Below are positions 7,751-14,839 of a stretch of 17,487 bases of DNA, one piece after another (position 1 is the stretch's first letter; the number at the start of each line of letters is the position of its first letter). Both the position numbers and the translations under genes were made by a program. This stretch comes from Pseudomonadota bacterium (lineage in GTDB: Bacteria > Pseudomonadota > Alphaproteobacteria > Rhodobacterales > Rhodobacteraceae), in contig JAQCLA010000027.1 of assembly GCA_027592105.1 (NCBI GenBank), forward strand, positions 1-17,487, written 5' to 3'. The notes below the pieces were generated by a model. The model ran no database searches. It saw only the letters and a list, made by a program, of their open reading frames with translations, and was not told the DNA's origin.

Positions 7751-9376
7751 TCAATTCGCCGGGTGTATCATATATGGCAGCGTGTATTGATCGGCGCGGG
7801 GCTCATAATCGATGCTTGCGCGCATGGCCCATGGTGTCACCTCGTAATGAAGCGGGATGATCGCGTAATCATCCATCGCCATGCGCGAAGCTTGGCGCAG
7901 CAGGTTTTCGCGCGCGGTATCGTCAACCGTACGCAACGCCTCGAGCAGGACTGCATCCATCGCGGGGTTGGAATACTGGCCCCGGTTGGTGCCGCCCAGA
8001 CCCAGATCGCTGTTGCGCGTTGCCAAGAGCGCGCGGAGCGGTGAGGACATCTCGCCTGTGCCAGCGCCCCAACCTGCAAGATAGGCCGAGAACTCGAACG
8101 CATTACGACGCGAGAAGAAGGTCGAAGCGGTCGAGGCGTCGATCTGCGTCTCGACACCGATCCGCGCCCACATTTGTGCCACAGCCTGTGCAACCTGCGC
8201 ATCATTGATGTAGCGATCATTGGGCGTGCCAATGGTGATGCCAAAGCCGTTGGGATAGCCCGCCTCAGCCAAAAGCGCCCGAGCGCGATCAGCGTCGAAG
8301 CCACGCGGGGGCAGATCGCCCTCGACATGCGCGCCGAACATGCCCGGCGGCAGCAACTCGCCCGCGGACACGGCCACGCCGCCCATGATCCGCTCGACGA
8401 TGGCGTCACGGTTGACAGCGATGGTCAGCGCCTCGCGGACGCGGATATCTTGCAGCGGATTTGCTCCATCCGTGCCGGTGATCATCGGCGATGGCGCCTG
8501 CTTATGGTCGAGATGGATATAGATGACGCGGTTAGAAATCCCCTGCACCACGCGCAAACCTGGATCTGCGTTCAGCCGCTCAAGGTCTTGCAGCGGCGGA
8601 TTCTCGACGAAATCCACATCGCCCGCAATCAAGGCAGCAACGCGCGGCCCTTCAGAGGTCAGCGGCAGCATTGTCACGCGTTCCCAATGCGCGGCCTCGC
8701 CCCAGTAGCCGGGATTGCGCACAAGGCTAATGCCCTCGCCGCGACGGAAGCTGTCCAGCAAGAAGGGGCCAGTTCCGATCGCAGCCGAGCCATCGTTGAA
8801 GGCCTGCGTGGCGGGAACAGGCATATCGTCGCCACACCCTTCGGGGCTGAAGGTCAGGGCCGATCCATCGACACCGTTGGCACGCGCCGAGATGATCCCG
8901 AAGGTCGAGAATTCGGTCGGCATCAGCGGATAGGGTTGGGCGCTATGCACGATCAGCGTGTGGGGGTCCACGACCTCTAGCCCGGTGATCCCGCCCGTGT
9001 AGGTCGTGAACAGCGAGGGCGAATCCGGCACGCCGGGAATGCGGCAGACGGTATAGACCACATCATGGGCATCGAAGGGCGACCCGTCCGAAAAGGTCAC
9101 ATCCTTGCGCAGGTTGAACTGCCAGCTCGTGTCGCTGACCGGTGCCCAGCTTTCGGCCAGAAGCGGCATCAATTGCTGTGCGCTGTCGGTGCCGACGAGC
9201 GACTCGAAGATATTGCGGCGCAGTTGGTTGTTGGGGCCGAGATTGTGGAAATGCGGGTCGGCCGAAGACGGTTCGGACGCAAGGCCGATGCGCAGTTCCT
9301 GCGCGGCCAGCGGCAAAGCCGGGATCGCAGCGGCCATGGCAGCCGCGATCAAGCCACGAAGCACGGGGCTAGACAT
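7751..9376 (-). CDS. ABC transporter substrate-binding protein, family 5 (peptide/oligopeptide type; 541 aa)
   Basis: This is a periplasmic solute-binding protein (SBP_bac_5 family) that delivers ligand to the adjacent permeases. A Sec signal peptide spans residues 1 to about 25 (a hydrophobic Ala-rich core, then LPLAAQ), and the mature chain starts near ELRIGLASEPSSADPHFHN, typical of the family. Other family features are ESLVGTDSAQQLMPLLAESW and, later, VREALTIAVNRDAIVERIMGG. The start at 9376 (MSSPVLRG) has AGGAG nine bases upstream. A frame start at 9415 would add 13 polar residues before the signal and skip that ribosome site. It is first in the operon, so it probably has the highest expression. 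Family members bind peptides, but also opines, nickel or sugars, so the ligand is not fixed by family. The downstream deacylases suggest an N-acylated amino acid or peptide. Confidence 0.93.
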   Translation of the reverse strand: MSSPVLRGLIAAAMAAAIPALPLAAQELRIGLASEPSSADPHFHNLGPNNQLRRNIFESLVGTDSAQQLMPLLAESWAPVSDTSWQFNLRKDVTFSDGSPFDAHDVVYTVCRIPGVPDSPSLFTTYTGGITGLEVVDPHTLIVHSAQPYPLMPTEFSTFGIISARANGVDGSALTFSPEGCGDDMPVPATQAFNDGSAAIGTGPFLLDSFRRGEGISLVRNPGYWGEAAHWERVTMLPLTSEGPRVAALIAGDVDFVENPPLQDLERLNADPGLRVVQGISNRVIYIHLDHKQAPSPMITGTDGANPLQDIRVREALTIAVNRDAIVERIMGGVAVSAGELLPPGMFGAHVEGDLPPRGFDADRARALLAEAGYPNGFGITIGTPNDRYINDAQVAQAVAQMWARIGVETQIDASTASTFFSRRNAFEFSAYLAGWGAGTGEMSSPLRALLATRNSDLGLGGTNRGQYSNPAMDAVLLEALRTVDDTARENLLRQASRMAMDDYAIIPLHYEVTPWAMRASIDYEPRADQYTLPYMIHPAN

Positions 9377-9445
9377 TGGGGTGATCTCCTCTGTTGACGG
9401 GCAGGGTTTAGGCACCCAACCTCACTTTCGTCCGTAGACCCACCG

Positions 9446-9473
9446 ACCCTATCCGAGGCAGACGCCGCGTGAA
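9446..9473 (-). promoter_or_regulatory. Possible promoter of the peptide-transporter/deacylase operon
   Basis: On the minus strand TTCACG (9473-9468) and TAGGGT (9451-9446) are separated by 16 bases. Each matches the sigma-70 consensus at four or fewer positions of six, as expected for an activator-dependent promoter. The LysR-box dyad lies immediately upstream of the -35, centred about 50 bases before the expected transcription start. This is tentative. Confidence 0.3.
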
Positions 9474-9481
9474 TTGGAAAC

Positions 9482-9502
9482 TGCATGTTTTGGTGTTATG
9501 CA
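9482..9502. promoter_or_regulatory. LysR-type regulator binding site (TGCAT-N11-ATGCA)
   Basis: The perfect dyad TGCAT (9482-9486), 11 bases, ATGCA (9498-9502) has the T-N11-A form that defines LysR boxes. A third copy of the half-site, TGCAT, occurs at 9516-9520. The dyad covers the -35 position of the regulator's own promoter (TATAAT at 9505-9510) and stands just upstream of the divergent operon. That arrangement fits autorepression of the regulator and activation of the transporter genes. The binding itself is inferred. Confidence 0.6.
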
Positions 9503-9504
9503 CC

Positions 9505-9510
9505 TATAAT
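9505..9510 (+). promoter_or_regulatory. -10 element (TATAAT) of the LysR-family regulator gene
   Basis: A perfect TATAAT lies 36 bases before the ATG of the regulator, predicting a short leader of about 30 bases. No good -35 occurs 16-18 bases upstream; that position (TGCATG, 9482-9487) is taken by the regulator's presumed binding site. The start ATG at 9547 is fixed by AGGAGG at 9535-9540 with 6-base spacing. The GTG at 9541 directly abuts that ribosome site and cannot be the start. Confidence 0.5.
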
Positions 9511-9546
9511 GATTTTGCATGACAGATCACTGAAAGGAGGGTGGCC

Positions 9547-10473
9547 ATGCGTCCACGCGCAACGATCCGCGAATATGAGGTGCTGCGCGCGGTCATCAGC
9601 TCGGGCACCGTGACGGCGGCGGCTCATCGCCTTGGCATTTCGCAACCCGCCGTCAGTCGCTTGCTGGCACAATTGGAATCGAATGTTGGGGTCACGCTGT
9701 TCGAGCGGCGTGGCGGCCGCTTGCGCCCGACCGCCGAGGCGGTGCGGCTGAACGGCCATCTTGACCGTTTGTTCGACGCCTTGGCCTATCTCGACGGAAC
9801 CGATCCCAGTGACCCGGCCAGCCAGCCACTTCGCCTTGCTGCGCCCCCCACCTTGGGCCACCGCTTTCTGGCCGGTCTTATGGCCAGCTTCATGAAGCAA
9901 AACCCGGGCCAAATGGTTTCATTGGAAACTTGCACCTCGAACGGCTTGGTAAGCCGGTTAGTGGAGGACACCATCGACCTTGGCTTTACATTGGCCGAGC
10001 TGACACATTCCGCGATGGAACTGATCCCGTTTCACCAAACCCGCGCGGTCTGCGTCATGGCGCATGACCACCCTTTGGCGCGTTACAAGGTGATCACGCC
10101 CGAGATCTTGCATGGCCAAGATCACATCGCGCTCATGCGGCGACACATGGTGCGTACGCGACTTGATCAGGTTTTTGCAAATGCCAATGTCAGGCCAAAC
10201 ACCGTCGCAGAAGTAGCAACGGGCGTCAGCGCCGCAACGCTGGCGCGCGCCGGCATGGGCGTGGCTGTGATCTGCCCTTTCCCCTTGATTAGCCAAGCGC
10301 ACCCGGAACTCGCCGTGCGACCCTTTGAACCAGAATTCATCTATCGCGTCTCTTTCGCCGTCTCGACCGTGAGGCCCATGTCGCGCCCTGCGCGCGCCTT
10401 CATGCGCCATGTGCAGTTATCGGTGAAATCGAATGCGCGGTCGGCCTATGAGCTGCGCCCACCCGAATTCTAG
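9547..10473 (+). CDS. LysR family transcriptional regulator (308 aa)
   Basis: This is a DNA-binding regulator. The N-terminal winged helix-turn-helix covers about residues 6-64, with GTVTAAAHRLGISQPAVSRL (20-39) and GVTLFERRGGRLRPTAEA as family hallmarks. A co-inducer-binding domain of two alpha/beta lobes follows from about residue 90 (RLAAPPTLGHRFLAGLMASF). The length is typical. It is transcribed divergently from the peptide-importer/deacylase operon with a 170-base shared gap that contains a LysR-box dyad, so it very likely controls that operon, with the imported compound or its product as effector. Its stop lies only four bases from the far end of the opposing degraded HD-domain gene, and no terminator is visible between them. 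The effector cannot be deduced. Confidence 0.93.
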   Translation: MRPRATIREYEVLRAVISSGTVTAAAHRLGISQPAVSRLLAQLESNVGVTLFERRGGRLRPTAEAVRLNGHLDRLFDALAYLDGTDPSDPASQPLRLAAPPTLGHRFLAGLMASFMKQNPGQMVSLETCTSNGLVSRLVEDTIDLGFTLAELTHSAMELIPFHQTRAVCVMAHDHPLARYKVITPEILHGQDHIALMRRHMVRTRLDQVFANANVRPNTVAEVATGVSAATLARAGMGVAVICPFPLISQAHPELAVRPFEPEFIYRVSFAVSTVRPMSRPARAFMRHVQLSVKSNARSAYELRPPEF

Positions 10474-10477
10474 GCGA

Positions 10478-10877
10478 TCACGGGTTTGCTCCGATCAGCG
10501 ACGACACGAAACCTTCGCGCAGCACGGCAGGATCATAAGCCTTGCGCCCAAAGACCTCGCGCAGCATGGGCTCAGAGCGCGAAAGCCGCTCTGTCGGGTA
10601 ATCGGGATCAAAGCTGGATTGATCCCATCGTTCGCAAAATTCCGCGCAGCTGTCGAAACAAGGATGGTCGCGAAACCGCTCGCGCGCGTCGCCGATTGCA
10701 ACCCGTTGGTCACCCGCGAGATCTTGTAGCCCTCAAGCGTCACCTCATCCGCGCGGCGCATTCGTCCAAGACACGATCGGCAGTGAGGGCGAGAAAGAGT
10801 TTCTTGAGCCGCGCAAGAAGCGCGTATTCCTCGCGGGTGCCATCTTTCATGGCGGTGAAGGAGACGGTCTTGGACAT
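10478..10877 (-). pseudogene. Degraded HD-domain phosphohydrolase-family gene (frameshift plus internal deletion)
   Basis: Reading from 10877, one frame gives MSKTVSFTAMKDGTREEYAL and continues to DRVLDECAARMR before a TGA at 10742-10740. A second frame continues with RRADEVTLEGYKISRVTNGL and QSATRA. A third frame, from about 10690, gives DARERFRDHPCFDSCAEFCE, then RWDQSSFDPDY and AYDPAVLREGF, and ends with TGA at 10480-10478. In order, these pieces match the N-terminal and C-terminal parts of a roughly 195-residue HD-domain protein common in Rhodobacterales. The middle part, about 60 residues that should hold the HD metal site, is absent. No single frame encodes it, so it is dead. Its stop end nearly meets the stop of the LysR gene. 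The family identity comes from memory of its members. Confidence 0.75.
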
Positions 10878-10963
10878 GGGCGCAGCCTTGGTTGGAACAA
10901 CGTCACTCAAGCACCCAAACGCCCATCGCGCAAGCGCGCCCCCCTTTGGCGCCTTGCCGACGT

Positions 10964-11842
10964 TCAGCGCACCGCCTTTTCCATCGCATAGAAGCGCGCC
11001 GCCGTCGCGCCGAAGACCGCAGCATGGTCTTGCGCAGGCACGAGCGCGTGATAGGCGCCATGCAGGCGTTGATAATCGGAATAAAGGCGATCGACGGGAA
11101 AGTTCGAGCCGAACATGCAACGCGCAGCCCCGAATTGTTCGAGGCAGGTTTCGACGATGCGGCGGATGCTGTCCACGGTCCAATGATGGTCGAACATGCC
11201 CAAGCCCGAAAGCTTGCAAACCACATTTGGCCGTTCCGAGAGATGCTTGAGCTGGCGCGCCCAATCAGCCAAGCCTTGGGCGCTGCGATCATGAGGGCTG
11301 CCCGCGTGGCACAGTGCGATCTGCGTATCGGGTGCCTGATCAAGGACACGCGCCATGCGGTCGTATTGTGCGGGGATCAGCTGCAGATCGAAGGACAGGC
11401 CCCGTGCCGCGAGATCGCGCAAACCTTGGACAAAGGCGGGATTGTCGAGAAGGGCATCAGTGCCTGTCGCGGCATCCTCACCCGGGGCGCGGCCGACGAT
11501 TTGGCGCAGACCGCGCAAGGATGACAGGGTTTGCAGCCGGTCGATAGCCGCGCATGCATCGGGCGCGGTTAGGTCACAAAAGGCCACTTGGACCAGCGGC
11601 CAATCAGGTGTGGCATCGGCTACAGATTGCACCCATTGCGCCTCGGCCCAAGGATCGGCGGCGCCCACCTGAATATGGACGGATGCATCAAACCCCGCCG
11701 CATCTTGGCGGAACTGGGCCAAGGGGTAATCGCGCTGGATCGGGGTCGGATCACCGAAAAACCGCGTAACACCCTTGGCCATCAGCCAAGGGTAATCGAC
11801 CGCGCCCAGCGCCCACAGGTGGTGATGGGCATCGACCCTCAC
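10964..11842 (-). CDS. Amidohydrolase-2 family hydrolase, lactonase-like (292 aa)
   Basis: This is a TIM-barrel metal-dependent hydrolase of the amidohydrolase-2 family, which includes L-fuconolactonase, L-rhamnono-lactonase and 4-sulfomuconolactone hydrolase types. The N-terminal metal motif HxH is at H6 and H8 (VDAHHHLW). Further family features are CHAG at 178-181, a likely metal or catalytic His (H179), CKLSGLG at 209-215 and MFGSNFPVDR at 243-252 with the conserved Asp (D251). The start is taken as GTG at 11842, which overlaps the upstream TGA as GTGA and places HxH at the usual position near the N-terminus. An ATG at 11920 would add 26 atypical residues inside the upstream gene. It is last of the minus-strand operon and probably opens a lactone made from the imported compound. 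Confidence 0.85.
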   Translation of the reverse strand: MRVDAHHHLWALGAVDYPWLMAKGVTRFFGDPTPIQRDYPLAQFRQDAAGFDASVHIQVGAADPWAEAQWVQSVADATPDWPLVQVAFCDLTAPDACAAIDRLQTLSSLRGLRQIVGRAPGEDAATGTDALLDNPAFVQGLRDLAARGLSFDLQLIPAQYDRMARVLDQAPDTQIALCHAGSPHDRSAQGLADWARQLKHLSERPNVVCKLSGLGMFDHHWTVDSIRRIVETCLEQFGAARCMFGSNFPVDRLYSDYQRLHGAYHALVPAQDHAAVFGATAARFYAMEKAVR

Positions 11843-12837
11843 CCGCCGATCTCGGTCGCGCGGGCCAAGATATCGACGCCTTGGCTTTTCCAGTAATGCA
11901 GCAAATCGATGAAAACCCAATTCTCGGCCAGCTTGTCACCGGAACGGCGGTAGATATCGATCACGCGAAACTCGCCCGGCTGCCCCGTGGCCGGCATGCC
12001 CATGAAACCGCCGGTATGGCGGGCGGTGAAATTCGGCCAACCGAAAAAGCCGCCATAATGCCCCTCGGCCAGACGGACGACATGGCCCGTGCCGGTCCGC
12101 TCGGTGAATGCGGCGCGGAAGGGGCCGGAATGCTGCTTGGCATAGCGTTCGATGGTGTAGCTGGCACCGATCCCGTGCGGCCCCCACCAGATCATGTCGT
12201 CATGCCATGTGCGGGCAAGCTCTTCTTCCAGCGGCAGGCCAAGCTGCCATGTGCCCAGATCGCCGATCATCGCGTTGATCGCGGCACGGGTGCGCGCGCC
12301 CGCATCCTCGGGTTGGGGGGCGTCGAGCAGCCCATCGTGCGTGAGCGGCCCCGGGTGGACCATGAAAGCCCCGGTTTGCGGACCAAAGGGGTTTTGTCCC
12401 GCCTGGGCCATCAGGTGCGGGATGTCGATGTAAAAGGCCGTCTCGACAATGCGCCCATCAGCGACGCGGTCGAAACTGCAATAGCGCAAAAACGCCATCT
12501 TGCGGGTTGGGCGGATGCCCAGCCACGGCGCATCGAAAAGCCCCATCAGATGGCCCATCGACACGACCCAAGTGCTTTGAAAGCCGTCGATTTCGTTCAG
12601 ACCGGCAAAAAAGATGTCCTCGCGCCGTTGCAGCCGGGTGAGCGCGGTCTTGAGCGGATCCCAAAAGGCGCTTGCCACCGCCCCTGCCCCGGCCAGATCG
12701 CCAAAGGGGTGATAGCCGCGCCAGCGATAATCTTGGGCGACATGGGCGGCGAGGGCATCGGCGCTGGCACCGGCGGGCGCGGCGTCGATCGCCGCTTGTG
12801 CGGCGCGGACAATGCGCTTGGCGTCTTGCAGATTCAT
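11839..12837 (-). CDS. Two-domain NTF2/SnoaL-like protein (332 aa)
   Basis: The chain appears to be a tandem of two NTF2-like (SnoaL or ester-cyclase type) alpha+beta folds. The first covers about residues 1-165 (DYRWRGYHPFGD, then RYCSFDRVADGRIVETAFYID) and the second about 180-325 (TWHDDMIWWGPHGIG, then VIDIYRRSGDKLAENWVFID). NTF2-like cones are used by small-molecule cyclases, isomerases, dehydratases and binding proteins, so the fold alone does not give a reaction. Its ATG overlaps the stop of the MalG-like permease (ATGA at 12837-12834) and its stop overlaps the amidohydrolase start, so it is coupled to both. That placement suggests an isomerase, dehydratase or accessory step on the imported substrate before or after lactone hydrolysis. 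No signal peptide is seen. The function is unknown. Confidence 0.8.
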   Translation of the reverse strand: MNLQDAKRIVRAAQAAIDAAPAGASADALAAHVAQDYRWRGYHPFGDLAGAGAVASAFWDPLKTALTRLQRREDIFFAGLNEIDGFQSTWVVSMGHLMGLFDAPWLGIRPTRKMAFLRYCSFDRVADGRIVETAFYIDIPHLMAQAGQNPFGPQTGAFMVHPGPLTHDGLLDAPQPEDAGARTRAAINAMIGDLGTWQLGLPLEEELARTWHDDMIWWGPHGIGASYTIERYAKQHSGPFRAAFTERTGTGHVVRLAEGHYGGFFGWPNFTARHTGGFMGMPATGQPGEFRVIDIYRRSGDKLAENWVFIDLLHYWKSQGVDILARATEIGG

Positions 12838-13715
12838 CCCTTCACCGCCCCGGCGGTCAGGCCGCTGACGATCTGGCGCTGGAACACCATGATCAACACG
12901 AACAAGGGGGCCGTGGCCGATACCACGGCGGCAACGGCGAACATCACGTTGCCCTCGACCTGCACAGATCCGAGGAAGGAGGCGATTTTTGGCACCATTG
13001 TCTGGTTCTCTTGGCTCAGCAGCATCGCGGTGACCGCGAAATCATTATAGGCAAGCAAGAAGCTGAACAGCCCCGTCGTGATCACCCCCGGCCACATCAC
13101 CGGGATGATCACATGGCGAAAGGCTTGGAACCTTGTGCAGCCATCGACCATGGCGCTTTCATCCAGATCCTTAGGAATGTTCAGAAAAAAGGAATGCAGC
13201 ATCCATAGGGTAAAGGGCTGGTTGATCGCGACCAGAACGATGATCGCGGTCGGCAGATGCCCCCACAGGTTCCATTCGAAAAACGGCAGCATATAGCCCG
13301 AGACCAGCGTGATATGCGGCATGGCGCGAAACACCAGCGCGATCATCAACAGCCAAAAGGCATAGCGAAACCCCGACCGCGCCAAAGCGTAGCCGCCCAA
13401 GGTGCCGAGCGTCAGCGAAATCGTGACTGTTGCGGCCACCACGATGCCGGTGTTCAGGACGTTGCGCCAAAACCCGCTTTCGATCCACGCCCCGACATAG
13501 CCCTGCCCTGTGAAGGGCGCGCCGGTCTGGGCAATGGTCATCGGCCCCGTCAGCGCATTCATCCAATCGGCACGCGAAAAGAAATCGCCCTGCACCTTGA
13601 GCGAGCCCCAGAAGGTCCAGACAAAGGGAAAGGCGGCCAATATCACCCACAGCACGACAAAGCCCGTGGACAAGATGACAAGCGGCCTCGATCTGCGATG
13701 TGCGGCAACAGTCAT
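12834..13715 (-). CDS. Carbohydrate ABC transporter permease, MalG-like (293 aa)
   Basis: This is an inner-membrane permease of the CUT1 sugar importer family. A first helix lies at about 11-34. A periplasmic segment (40-82) and further helices follow, with the MalG-type coupling loop at 184-210 (LDESAMVDGCTRFQAFRHVI and following). The protein ends with QIVSGLTAGAVKG, the standard C-terminus of this family. The length is normal. It starts 4 bases after the MalF-like gene ends and overlaps the NTF2-like gene downstream as ATGA. It should form the pore with the MalF-like protein and be powered by the MalK-like ATPase encoded divergently at 16364. The sugar or polyol carried is not readable from sequence. 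Confidence 0.94.
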   Translation of the reverse strand: MTVAAHRRSRPLVILSTGFVVLWVILAAFPFVWTFWGSLKVQGDFFSRADWMNALTGPMTIAQTGAPFTGQGYVGAWIESGFWRNVLNTGIVVAATVTISLTLGTLGGYALARSGFRYAFWLLMIALVFRAMPHITLVSGYMLPFFEWNLWGHLPTAIIVLVAINQPFTLWMLHSFFLNIPKDLDESAMVDGCTRFQAFRHVIIPVMWPGVITTGLFSFLLAYNDFAVTAMLLSQENQTMVPKIASFLGSVQVEGNVMFAVAAVVSATAPLFVLIMVFQRQIVSGLTAGAVKG

Positions 13716-13718
13716 GGA

Positions 13719-14747
13719 TTATGCCCTTTTACGATTGAAGTCGCGCCAAGTGCGGATCAGCACAGGGGTCAACAAGATCGCGACACCCAAGATCGTCAGA
13801 ACCGATGTTGCCGCCGCCGACCCGAATTGCTGCACATCACCGCGCAGATGCGAATAGATCAGATAGGACAGCGAGGTGGCGCTCGCCTGAGCTTGAAAGC
13901 CGACAATCGGCTCGAACACGCGGAAATTATCCATCAACTGCATCAGCGTGATGAATACGGCCAAGGGCATCAGATGTGGGATCACGACATAGCGCACGCG
14001 CTGCCAACGTGTGGCGCCGTCGATCATCGCAGCCTCAAGTGTCTCGGCCGGAACCGTTTGCAGCCCGGCATAGAAAACGATGAAGGCAAAAGGCGCCGAG
14101 TGCCAAACACCATACACAAAAAGCGTCAACCATGTCAGCGCAGGCGATGCCTTGAGCGACAGGTTCGGATCGTCAAACAGGATTTGCAGCGTCGCCCCGA
14201 TCACCCCTTGGGCGTCGATCATCCAAAACAACACCAGTGAGCCGATCAGCGGCGTCACGATCATCGGAAGCAGCGAGAAAAAGATCGTTGGCCCCCGCAA
14301 CAGCCGGGGCAACCCGTTGACGCCAAGCGCAATCGCCAATCCTAAGACCAGCACCAAGGGCGTCACGATAAAGGTGAACGAAAGCGTAAAGGCCAAGGCC
14401 CTGTAGAACGGCAGGTTCATCAGCTGGCCCAAGAACTGCCCCAAGCTTTCGCGCGATTGCCATGCTTGGGCCAATTCCGCCGTGGCAAGATGCGAGCGGT
14501 TGACATAGGTGCCCAAGCCATTGAACCGGCCCAAGGGCTGCGCCTCGCGCAATGCAGCAGTGGCTTCGCGGTCGACACGGGTTTCTTGCGTGCAGCCAAA
14601 GGGGCCGCAATTCTCGACCGTCACGAGCACCTGCTCATGGGCGACAAACAGCGATTGCACGATCACCGAGACAATGGGCATGGCAATGAACAGGAACATC
14701 GCCGTCAGCGACGGCAAGATGAACCATAAAAATGTCCGATGTGGCAT
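13719..14747 (-). CDS. Sugar ABC transporter permease, MalF-like, with long first periplasmic loop (342 aa)
   Basis: This is an inner-membrane CUT1-family permease. The first helix lies at about 7-30 (FLWFILPSLTAMFLFIAMPI). The next clear helix starts only near residue 116 (YRALAFTLSFTFIVTPLVLV), so about 80 residues lie between, which is longer than in typical 290-310 residue members. That loop contains a Cys pair, C47 and C52, in ENCGPFGC, which could form a periplasmic disulfide. The coupling loop LEAAMIDGATRWQRVRYVVI is present, as are the remaining helices. It follows the binding-protein gene after a 92-base gap containing a strong hairpin, and is followed 4 bases later by the MalG-like gene. 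Confidence 0.92.
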   Translation of the reverse strand: MPHRTFLWFILPSLTAMFLFIAMPIVSVIVQSLFVAHEQVLVTVENCGPFGCTQETRVDREATAALREAQPLGRFNGLGTYVNRSHLATAELAQAWQSRESLGQFLGQLMNLPFYRALAFTLSFTFIVTPLVLVLGLAIALGVNGLPRLLRGPTIFFSLLPMIVTPLIGSLVLFWMIDAQGVIGATLQILFDDPNLSLKASPALTWLTLFVYGVWHSAPFAFIVFYAGLQTVPAETLEAAMIDGATRWQRVRYVVIPHLMPLAVFITLMQLMDNFRVFEPIVGFQAQASATSLSYLIYSHLRGDVQQFGSAAATSVLTILGVAILLTPVLIRTWRDFNRKRA

Positions 14748-14801
14748 CGCATCGCCCCGGGTCTACGGCGGAAAAACGTCAGCGAAGAAAGACAGCAAAG
14801 G

Positions 14802-14830
14802 GGCGCGGCAGGAAAGACACCTGCCGCGCC
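14802..14830 (-). terminator. Strong hairpin between binding-protein and MalF-like genes (attenuator-like)
   Basis: A perfect 11-base GC-rich stem, GGCGCGGCAGG (14802-14812) and CCTGCCGCGCC (14820-14830), has a 7-base loop. It begins 9 bases after the binding-protein stop codon on the minus strand. What follows in the transcript is pyrimidine-rich (CCTTTGCTGTCTTTCTTC) rather than a clean U-tract, so partial termination or 3'-end protection is the likely role. This would leave more binding protein than permease. Confidence 0.7.
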
Positions 14831-14839
14831 GACGCGGGC

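Noticed and set aside
10486..11250. 254-residue plus-strand open frame over the remnant gene and amidohydrolase tail
   Set aside because: It is Arg, Ala and Ser-rich shadow sequence antisense to recognisable coding pieces.
10740..11264. 174-residue minus-strand open frame taken as one gene
   Set aside because: Its first two thirds are a shadow of the amidohydrolase and the gap. Only the last 45 residues, from 10877, are the true start of the degraded HD-domain gene.
11881..13050. 389-residue plus-strand open frame across the NTF2-like and MalG-like genes
   Set aside because: It runs antisense through two coupled genes and has the composition of a third-position shadow.
13257..14240. 327-residue plus-strand open frame opposite the permease genes
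   Set aside because: It is rich in His, Gln, Arg and Asp, as expected for the reverse of membrane-helix codons, and has no domain.
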